NCBI GenBank assembly: GCA_018899995.1
Contig: JAHIHE010000158.1
Coordinates: 1 to 18,812, forward strand
Length of the DNA stretch: 18,812 nt
Direction: 5' to 3'
Source: Patescibacteria group bacterium
GTDB lineage: Bacteria; Patescibacteriota; Minisyncoccia; JAHIHE01
Below, piece by piece: positions 1-6,405 of the stretch; position 1 is the stretch's first letter; the number at the start of each line of letters is the position of its first letter. The notes below the pieces were generated by a model that was not told where the DNA came from, made no database searches, and saw only the letters and a list, made by a program, of their open reading frames with translations. Position numbers and translations under genes: made by a program.

Positions 1-196
1 TGATTTCATCAACAACTTTGAATGCGATGCACCAATACCTAATAGCCTTGACCATGTTTTTGCCGACACCCAAGACAAGAGGCGCAGAATCATTCGAAAA
101 CACCTGATTATCTGCATAGGCCTTGTCAAATCCTTTTTTTAGCCAGCCGAATCTCGGATGAAAGGTCTCATGCCTTGCAAAAATTGGATGGATCAT
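1..196 (-). CDS. DUF4007-like protein, N-terminal part (runs off the window)
   Basis: The complement reads as an open frame from an ATG at 196 to the left edge, 65 codons without a stop. The N-terminus has the pattern FARHETFHPRFGWLKKG, followed by LGVGKNMVKAIRYW. I recognise both as the signature of the DUF4007 family. Family knowledge, from memory: such proteins occur in defence islands near PAPS-reductase/DndC-like genes; their molecular role is not established. No good ribosome binding site precedes the ATG, but no other start fits the frame. It is divergent from the RloC-like gene, so the two share the AT-rich intergenic stretch. Only about the first 65 residues are visible, so integrity and neighbours are unknown. 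Confidence 0.8.
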   Translation of the reverse strand, partial: MIHPIFARHETFHPRFGWLKKGFDKAYADNQVFSNDSAPLVLGVGKNMVKAIRYWCIAFKVVDEI

Positions 197-561
197 ATCA
201 TCAAAAATTTAATCTTTATAATTAATAATTAGGTTATTTTCTTAGGATGTGAATATTTTTATAGAATTGCCAATGAAGATTGTCAATTAAAATATCATGA
301 TATTGTGTTAATTATGTCAATATGTTATATATATATTGTGTTAATATGCATTATTTATAAAAATTTACCATTATTAAACTTCTGAAATGCCTTTCTATAA
401 TTGAAAAAAAATGCCATTATAAATTCAAAAAAGGGGAAACGGAAAAATTAATGCAGTTTAAAATTTGTGATATACAAATACAACTTGTATAAGAATCTTC
501 TGATTTTCAGTAGTAGCTTTGGCAAGCAAATCTTCATATCGCGATAGTTTTGGAGATTACA
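197..561. promoter_or_regulatory. AT-rich divergent intergenic region
   Basis: This 365-base stretch separates the minus-strand DUF4007-like gene from the plus-strand ATPase gene and is far more AT-rich than either. I see no coding frame in it. It holds two 12-bp direct repeats (301-312 and 334-345), two possible plus-strand promoters (TTGTGT at 303-308 with TATATA at 326-331; TTGTGA at 465-470 with TATAAG at 488-493, both with 17-bp spacers), and a 17-bp palindrome at 463-479. Confidence 0.6.
463..479. promoter_or_regulatory. 17-bp palindrome, probable operator (copy 1)
   Basis: ATTTGTGATATACAAAT is an inverted repeat with 6-bp arms (ATTTGT/ACAAAT) and a 5-bp centre. It overlaps the -35 hexamer of a candidate promoter (TTGTGA, 17 bp, TATAAG) that ends 69 bases before the ATPase start. 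The identical 17-mer recurs at 4176-4192 upstream of another gene, which suggests a shared regulator. The regulator is not identified. Confidence 0.5.
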
Positions 562-2913
562 ATGTTAAAACGTATCCATGATTTAAAAAGCATAGGTTGT
601 TTCTTCGACGATCATCCTGCAAAAATTCAATTTGAGCCACTAACCATCATATTCGGTGAAAACTGTTACGGAAAATCAACCTTGTGTGACATTCTCCGAT
701 CCTTAGCCGACAACAATCCCAACTATATCACAGACCGCAAATCAATCCCAAATCTCCAAAATCAAACTCAGCTTGTCCAATTAAATTTTTCTATGCCTGG
801 AAATGTAGGTGAATCTCCTGTAATTTTTAGCCGTGACCAGTGGAATCCAATACTCCCTGGAGATCTGAAAATTTATGTATTTGACACAGATTTTATTCAT
901 CGAAACGTTTTTACCGGTCTTACTATTGAACGCAGAAACCAAGAAAATATTACCCAATTTGTATTAGGGGAAGCCGGTGTACATACTGCTAAAGACATTG
1001 AAGAACTTAATTCTAACCTTCGTGCAATTAACAAAGACATCCGTCAAGTCATTAAGAGTGTATTCGGTGGGATCGAGGATATATTTGCATTCCTGAAAAT
1101 GGAGGTTAATGAAACCAACTTAGAAATCCAGGAAAAAATCGCAAATAAAGCAGGCGAACTTAAAACTAAAAAAGAGCTTGAGGATAATCTCGAAAAAGCA
1201 AAAGACAGAGAAGAGCCCGAATTATTATCCGTCCCAGAAAATATAGAAGCCTTCGTTGAGCAAGTAAACACTTGTCTTGCAAGCACCTATCAACGAGCAC
1301 ATGATGATGCATCCGATGCGGTCGAGAAACACATAAAAGATAAGACTCAAAACACAACAACAACTAAAAATTGGTTAAAGACCGGTTTAGATCATGTAGC
1401 CGGGAATTACTGTCCTTTTTGTGGTTATACTCTTGAAGAAGAAGGTAAGAAGCTTATTGAAATTTATCGATCCTGTTTTGATGAAGCCTTTAAGCAATAT
1501 GAACGAAAAATACTTACGGCCATTGAGCAGCTTTCCAGTCAATTGGATAATTTTAAGTGTTTGAGTATACCAGAATTAATTCAAAAAAATAGTAACAATA
1601 TTAATATATATCCTGAGCTTGCCAAGACAACAAAATATAAAGGAAGCACTAATTTAATCCACGCCAAAGCGAAAGGCTTAAGAAAACTTTGGGATACTTT
1701 TCAGAATAAGTATAATGAAGAATCAAAAAACCTTGGTGAAAAAATTAGCCAAAAGGAAAAGGCAATTTATGTTGAGACTCCAGCCTGGACTTGTCCTGAT
1801 TTAATTACAGCATATGGAAATTTCAAACTTTCAGCATCAAAATACAACAAACTTATCCAACAAGTTATTGACCAAATTACCGATTTTAAAGATACATTAA
1901 ATCCTGAAACAATAGCGAAAGAAATTTCAGAAATTGAAGAGCAGCAAACAGAGCTTCAACTTAAAAAAAAGCGCAAGGACTCTGAACCAGCCTGCAAACA
2001 ATTGGGGCCGCTTTTGATCAAGAAAGATGAAACAGAACAGGGAATCAACCGCCTTCAAGAACAACTTAACAGAGAACAATCTGAATTCCTTAACACGTGT
2101 TTTGAATCCATCAATAAATTATTCGCTCGGCTTGGCAGCGGTCCATTTCAGATTTCTAAACAAATAGGCAGAAGAGGCAATATGCCCGTAATTGAATTAA
2201 CAGCCTCTTATGCAGGGGTTCCAATAAGTCAAGATAAACTAAAGGCTTTTTTCAGTGAATCAGATAGAAGGGCACTTGCTCTCTCGATATTTTGGGCAAA
2301 AATCGAATTGCTGGACGAACAACAGAAACAGAATGCAATTCTTGTTTTAGATGATCCGGTTACAAGCTTTGACAACGGTCGAATTGACAGTACCATACGT
2401 CTGATGGAAGCAAACCGTCCGGCATTTCGGCAAATTATAGTTCTTTCCCACTATGCCCGATATTTGAAATCATTTTTCGAACGAGCCAGTTTAAATACCA
2501 GTGGAATTCAATTATCCAAAATAATCAAAACACAAGAAAGCTCAAAATTGGAAACTGCCTCCCCCGCGGACTTCGTAGAAACCGAACACCATATCAAATT
2601 TCGACATATAACAGGCTTCATTGAGCACCAACATACTGAAAACGTATCTCAAGACCTGCGCATATTTCTCGAAACTGAAGTGAAATCACGCTACCTGAAG
2701 CAGATTATGGAAAAGGATCTAAATGGACTACAATTCAAAGATTTATTAGATAAACTTCTTGAACTTGGTATCATTGACCAAGATAAAAGAAACGAATTGG
2801 AAGAGTACCGACTTTCTCTTAACCCTGAACACCATATTTGGATTGTTAGAAGCCCCGAAGATAGAATCGCCCTTTCCTCAGATGTCTTAGAATTTATATA
2901 TGAGAGATTATAA
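562..2913 (+). CDS. RloC-like AAA_13/SMC-type ATPase with zinc hook; candidate anticodon nuclease
   Basis: This 783-aa protein has a split ABC/Rad50-type ATPase: Walker A GENCYGKST at residues 32-40, an ABC-signature-like stretch at about 565-575, Walker B ILVLDDP with Asp597-Asp598, and a switch His630 in LSHYARY. Between the halves lie charged coiled-coil segments around a zinc-hook motif CPFC at 284-287. After the ATPase comes a C-terminal region with Arg700-x3-Glu704 and LNPEHH (His757/758). This resembles the R-x3-E...H catalytic pattern of the tRNA-cutting PrrC/RloC family, whose members sense DNA damage or phage attack and cleave tRNA anticodons; that role is inferred here. I chose ATG 562 because GGAG lies 7 bases upstream; a TTG lies at 550. 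No type I restriction genes, which sometimes accompany rloC, are visible. It could instead be another AAA_13 defence ATPase. Confidence 0.72.
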   Translation: MLKRIHDLKSIGCFFDDHPAKIQFEPLTIIFGENCYGKSTLCDILRSLADNNPNYITDRKSIPNLQNQTQLVQLNFSMPGNVGESPVIFSRDQWNPILPGDLKIYVFDTDFIHRNVFTGLTIERRNQENITQFVLGEAGVHTAKDIEELNSNLRAINKDIRQVIKSVFGGIEDIFAFLKMEVNETNLEIQEKIANKAGELKTKKELEDNLEKAKDREEPELLSVPENIEAFVEQVNTCLASTYQRAHDDASDAVEKHIKDKTQNTTTTKNWLKTGLDHVAGNYCPFCGYTLEEEGKKLIEIYRSCFDEAFKQYERKILTAIEQLSSQLDNFKCLSIPELIQKNSNNINIYPELAKTTKYKGSTNLIHAKAKGLRKLWDTFQNKYNEESKNLGEKISQKEKAIYVETPAWTCPDLITAYGNFKLSASKYNKLIQQVIDQITDFKDTLNPETIAKEISEIEEQQTELQLKKKRKDSEPACKQLGPLLIKKDETEQGINRLQEQLNREQSEFLNTCFESINKLFARLGSGPFQISKQIGRRGNMPVIELTASYAGVPISQDKLKAFFSESDRRALALSIFWAKIELLDEQQKQNAILVLDDPVTSFDNGRIDSTIRLMEANRPAFRQIIVLSHYARYLKSFFERASLNTSGIQLSKIIKTQESSKLETASPADFVETEHHIKFRHITGFIEHQHTENVSQDLRIFLETEVKSRYLKQIMEKDLNGLQFKDLLDKLLELGIIDQDKRNELEEYRLSLNPEHHIWIVRSPEDRIALSSDVLEFIYERL

Positions 2914-3166
2914 TAATAAAACAGGAAGTAGGTACCCCCACCTCCAACAAACCTGTAACGAACTCCGATTACATTTTACTGCTATGTAGGTCACGTTGCT
3001 AAAATCGTGTGATACGATAAAAAAACAAATCTTCGCCTAAGCAAAGATAATTATTGTATATCGCATCCACTTTGTTTAAATTGATAATATCAGTATTGGC
3101 AAGAGATTCAACATGTTTTGACATAGGAACCTATTCATTTCCACAATTAAATTGGAAAAAAACCGA

Positions 3167-4135
3167 ATGATTAAGAAAGAAATCCCGCCAAAGCGCACTG
3201 GACTCGTACGGTGGTACAAGAGACTTTCCACTAACCAGAAGTTGCTGTTTTGGCCAATCATAATTACACTCCTGTCCGTCATTTCTGGGGCAGTCTTCCA
3301 TTTCTGTGATAAGTCAAATTCGAATACCGGTGATCAATCTATAAATATTCAACAAAAAGGAATGTCTGGCACGACGAATTACAATATTAGTGGGGATTTT
3401 ACAGGGAATATTATTTTTCAGGATTTACGATCTAAAGGAGATCATGTTTCTGAGTTAGCCAAACGAGAACAAATGCGAGAGCAAGAGCGTGAAAAAGACC
3501 CCAAGATTGGAATGTCCGCGAAGGAGCCTAAGCACCAAGAAAGCACTACTACTAACGTAGCACTGAACAAGCCGGTAGCTGGAATCTATCTCGACATCAA
3601 GAGAGTTGACGATTCAGAGTCAGGCAAAGCAAAAAAAAGATTTGCGCTTGCGGTTGACGGAAGAAGGCTTTCCAGTTTTGTTGGGTATCATGAACGGCAC
3701 AGTATAAATCAAGGGGGATATGCTTGCAATTTGACTGATGGGGATTTAGCTACCAGGGCTTATCCAGCCGATTTCGCTTTTGATTACATAATTGATCTGA
3801 AACAGAAATATCAATTGACGGAAATCAGGCTGAATTGGGGTTCTTTTGGCGAACAGATTGAAAAACACAATTATATTACAAGGTGGGAGGTTTATGGCCA
3901 GGATTCTTTTACCTCAGAGGTATTTCCTGATTTGAAATCTGACTGGATGCTCATAAAATCAGGCGGCATTCCGAGAAAGAGAAGTGAAACAATCAAGGGC
4001 AAGGAGTTGGAACAGCATACCTTTTGGAGATTGAGGATCAGGGCTTTTAGCGACCCAGCAGTGGAAAATCGGCAAGCGAACTGGATAGGGATTTACGAGG
4101 TCGAAGCGTACGGGATTCCGTTAAACAACAATTAA
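3167..4135 (+). CDS. Membrane-anchored protein with discoidin-like (F5/8 type C) domain
   Basis: This 322-aa protein starts at ATG 3167, with a GGA-containing weak ribosome binding site; a TTG at 3152 would add five residues. A short basic N-terminus precedes one hydrophobic segment (about residues 25-45, WPIIITLLSVISGAVF). Next come a Gly/Asn/Ile-rich stretch (NIQQKGMSGTTNYNISGDFTGNI, about 58-85) and a charged linker. The C-terminal 190 residues resemble a galactose-binding/discoidin beta-sandwich: NVALNKPV, then LTDGDLATRAY, DYIIDLKQKYQLTEIRLNW, a WEVYGQ strand and a final IYEVEAYG. Such domains bind carbohydrate or other ligands, usually outside the cytoplasm. The topology is consistent with a single-pass membrane protein. 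Specific function is unknown. Confidence 0.6.
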   Translation: MIKKEIPPKRTGLVRWYKRLSTNQKLLFWPIIITLLSVISGAVFHFCDKSNSNTGDQSINIQQKGMSGTTNYNISGDFTGNIIFQDLRSKGDHVSELAKREQMREQEREKDPKIGMSAKEPKHQESTTTNVALNKPVAGIYLDIKRVDDSESGKAKKRFALAVDGRRLSSFVGYHERHSINQGGYACNLTDGDLATRAYPADFAFDYIIDLKQKYQLTEIRLNWGSFGEQIEKHNYITRWEVYGQDSFTSEVFPDLKSDWMLIKSGGIPRKRSETIKGKELEQHTFWRLRIRAFSDPAVENRQANWIGIYEVEAYGIPLNNN

Positions 4136-4175
4136 CGATAGCTGCTATTCACGTAACAGATCGAAACATTATAAT

Positions 4176-4192
4176 ATTTGTGATATACAAAT
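4176..4192. promoter_or_regulatory. 17-bp palindrome, probable operator (copy 2)
   Basis: ATTTGTGATATACAAAT again, identical over all 17 bases to the copy at 463-479. It lies 56 bases before the ATG at 4248 and 14 bases before a TATAAT at 4207-4212, so it would cover the -35 region. The repetition in two promoter regions on the same strand argues for a shared operator. Confidence 0.5.
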
Positions 4193-4247
4193 GTTAGCTA
4201 CGAAGATATAATAAATACACATCAATTGCCTATAGGCATTAAAGGCC

Positions 4248-5219
4248 ATGAAGCAAAGCAAGAAGCCAACGTTTCTCCATTATCTTTACGCAAAACTACC
4301 AAACAATTACGAACTCAAGGCAGCAATTACTGAAACAATCAGTTGGTTGAGAAAGTTTTTTTCGACCGAAAGATGGAGATACGCCTTGTTTGGTCTTCTA
4401 TTAGGAATAATAATCGCATATTTAATAATGCCAGAGACAAGTTCTGCATCCTTCTGGACACTGGCTGGTGTACTTTTAAGTTTTATGTTTGGATCTAGTT
4501 GGTTATACTTAAACAATTCTTGGAAAAGATTTAGGAAACAGTCAAGCTTAGGTAAATTGTTGGGGCCGATATATGATATAGGCGGGACGTGTACTATATT
4601 TGTTAGTGAGTACTGGAGGGATATTATAAAAGGCAATCTTTACAAATACGACAAGTCTGATGAGTTAGTAGGAACTTCAAGAGTTATGGGAACAGGAGAT
4701 TCAACAGCCTTGCCATACATCTATGGTCTCTTAATGAAAGCTGGAAAGTCATACAAAGAATTATCAATTGTTAAGTCATACATAGATTTCGAAAGCAAAT
4801 GGTCAAATAATTTTATCTCCATTGGTGGCATAACTAATAAAGCAACAGCACAACTCATGGGTTCATACAGAGATAAGCTTACATATTATTTTTCAGAAGA
4901 TGGGAACTGTATTATAAAAGATTACGGACACTATAAAAGATACTTAAAGGTCGACAATAACCATGATTATGGCATAATTATAAAACTAACAGGTCTAAAT
5001 CACACAAATAGAGTTTTGTTTATTATAGCCGGGATTCAAGATTTAGGTACAAGTGGAGCTGCATATTATTTATTTGACCAAGCCAGCGAATTAGCCGATA
5101 GATACGGAAACGATGATTTTGCATTGGTCATAGGTGCAAAAAAAGAAATCGGTGACACATCAGCCTTTGAAGTGAACTTTGAAGAAAAATCAAGGGTATT
5201 TATAATTAATGGAGAATAA
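4248..5219 (+). CDS. Two-TM membrane protein with cytoplasmic alpha/beta domain, function unknown
   Basis: This 323-aa protein has a basic N-terminus and two hydrophobic helices at about residues 46-61 and 67-88. A soluble C-terminal domain follows. It has alternating predicted strands and helices with conserved-looking turns: FISIGGITNKAT, then DYGIIIKL, VLFIIAGIQDLGTSGAAYYLF and DFALVIGAKK. The Gly-rich turns (GGxxN and GIxxxGTxGAA) look like a Rossmann-type ligand-binding domain. I recognise the pattern only loosely and cannot name a family. The ribosome binding site is poor (AAAGG two bases from the ATG). The gene abuts the next one with a 3-base gap, so 4248, 5223 and 5519 probably form one transcript controlled by the palindromic promoter at 4176-4212. 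Confidence 0.6.
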   Translation: MKQSKKPTFLHYLYAKLPNNYELKAAITETISWLRKFFSTERWRYALFGLLLGIIIAYLIMPETSSASFWTLAGVLLSFMFGSSWLYLNNSWKRFRKQSSLGKLLGPIYDIGGTCTIFVSEYWRDIIKGNLYKYDKSDELVGTSRVMGTGDSTALPYIYGLLMKAGKSYKELSIVKSYIDFESKWSNNFISIGGITNKATAQLMGSYRDKLTYYFSEDGNCIIKDYGHYKRYLKVDNNHDYGIIIKLTGLNHTNRVLFIIAGIQDLGTSGAAYYLFDQASELADRYGNDDFALVIGAKKEIGDTSAFEVNFEEKSRVFIINGE

Positions 5220-5222
5220 TAT

Positions 5223-5468
5223 ATGACTAAAAATAATCTTTGTCCTATATGTCAGGGTGAACTCAAGCCTGTTCAAAAGAATCGCTCTATTGATGATGAC
5301 GTAACCCCTGTTGGTTCAGGGACGGTCTATATGCCACCCTCAAGTGCTCAAGTTTATAATCTTAATGCCTCATCCTGTAAAACTGGGAATGAAAGACGCG
5401 AGAAGCCATTAAAATATCAATGTCAAAAATGTGGAGAATTTGTAGATATTTTCACAAAACCACTTTAA
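5223..5468 (+). CDS. Small double-CxxC zinc-ribbon protein
   Basis: This 81-aa protein starts three bases after the preceding stop, with GGAGA placed for translation at 5223, so it is probably translationally coupled. It has an N-terminal CPIC (residues 7-10) and a C-terminal CQKC (67-70), which together would bind one zinc as a zinc ribbon. The long insert between them is Ser/Thr/Asn-rich and includes an extra Cys. The spacing between knuckles is larger than in compact ribbons, so the insert may be a flexible loop. No enzymatic motif is visible. Its partner is probably the membrane protein encoded immediately upstream. Confidence 0.65.
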   Translation: MTKNNLCPICQGELKPVQKNRSIDDDVTPVGSGTVYMPPSSAQVYNLNASSCKTGNERREKPLKYQCQKCGEFVDIFTKPL

Positions 5469-5518
5469 TTTTTAGATGGCCATACATTCCAATATAAAAG
5501 ATTTTGAGGAAATAATAA

Positions 5519-6070
5519 ATGACTTCTGAAGAATTAAAAAGCAAAATTTTAAATCAATTCGGGGATCAGTTAAATGAAATAGGTGCTGATATTGAAATTG
5601 TACAAGTAGACAAGCTGCCCTCTGATAAAGATCTCACAAAAGATAAGTCAATCATTACATATTTAGGGAAGGTCGGGGAAAAATTCATTTGGTTATCGAA
5701 GAATGTTCTTGGAGCAATTATAATTTATGTAACGATTATGAGTATGCCACAAGCAATAGAAAACCACAAACTACATTTCCCCAAGAATTATGAACTTGTA
5801 GTAGAAATAGGAAAAAAGTTGGGTGATGGGTCATTTTTTGATCTTCTATCTCCGAAAGAACCTGAGGGAATGTTGGTCTACAAGGCTGAATGGTTTGCTG
5901 ACAAATATAAGTATGAACAAGACCGGAAAATTTTCAATAACGATGATATAAACGGAGTCATCAAATCAGGAACTACAACATTAGCAACAAGTGGTTCAAG
6001 CATAATAACAAATCAAAATATTATTTCATCCTCGTGGGCCGCCGTCTCGGTGACTACCGTGAAGTCTTGA
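5519..6070 (+). CDS. Hypothetical protein with one possible TM segment
   Basis: This 183-aa protein has a good ribosome binding site (GAGGAAATAATAA before ATG 5519). The N-terminal 50 residues form a small acidic domain (MTSEELKSKILNQFG... IEIVQVDKLP). One hydrophobic stretch (about 60-80, VLGAIIIYVTIMSM) may cross or touch the membrane. A mixed alpha/beta region follows, and the last 35 residues are Ser/Thr-rich (TTTLATSGSSIITN). I do not recognise a family. Position and strand suggest it belongs with 4248-5468. The 50-base gap before it contains no obvious terminator. Confidence 0.5.
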   Translation: MTSEELKSKILNQFGDQLNEIGADIEIVQVDKLPSDKDLTKDKSIITYLGKVGEKFIWLSKNVLGAIIIYVTIMSMPQAIENHKLHFPKNYELVVEIGKKLGDGSFFDLLSPKEPEGMLVYKAEWFADKYKYEQDRKIFNNDDINGVIKSGTTTLATSGSSIITNQNIISSSWAAVSVTTVKS

Positions 6071-6405
6071 ATATTTAAAGGAAGCAGTGAATAAGAATAT
6101 TTTTTATGTTAATTAAGAATCTTAGCCTGACCAGCAAATGGAGTGGACGGCAATTATCTCGCGATTCAGTCAATTCAAGCTTTCTGATTTCAAAAGCAGT
6201 TTTGAGCTTTCTAACCTTTAAGCCGCCGCTGCTAACCAGCACGTTACAGATATCTGCATAGAAAGAATTTAACATTTTAAAAATTTTAAGATATGCATCA
6301 CAAATCTTCAATGGCTTCTGAAATGTCTACGCCTTAAATTTTTGTTTTTCAGTCTTTCTTGATTGAAGATGGTCTTTTTCTTTTTTTCTAAAATTTCAAC
6401 AGATA
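6071..6405. other. Non-coding or decayed stretch between convergent genes
   Basis: These 335 bases separate the plus-strand cluster from the convergent recombinase gene. The part 6125-6260 is clearly richer in G+C than both flanks and can be read as a 40-60 codon frame on either strand, but no frame has a ribosome binding site or a recognisable product. I read it as a degraded fragment or an imported repeat. The T-rich part at 6340-6390 lies downstream of the recombinase on the wrong strand for its terminator. Confidence 0.4.

Noticed and set aside
301..345. CRISPR-like or iteron array in the AT-rich intergenic region
   Set aside because: Only two short copies, no third unit; better explained as regulator sites.
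3030..3055. Small hairpin ATCTT...AAGAT after the ATPase gene as a terminator
   Set aside because: Only a five-pair stem with a large loop and no T run.
6075..6311. 78-aa minus-strand frame after the plus-strand cluster
   Set aside because: No ribosome binding site, no recognisable product, and the same stretch is open on the plus strand too; treated as non-coding or decayed.
6340..6405. T-rich tract as recombinase terminator or att site
   Set aside because: On the recombinase's own strand it is A-rich, and no matching core repeat was found elsewhere in the window.
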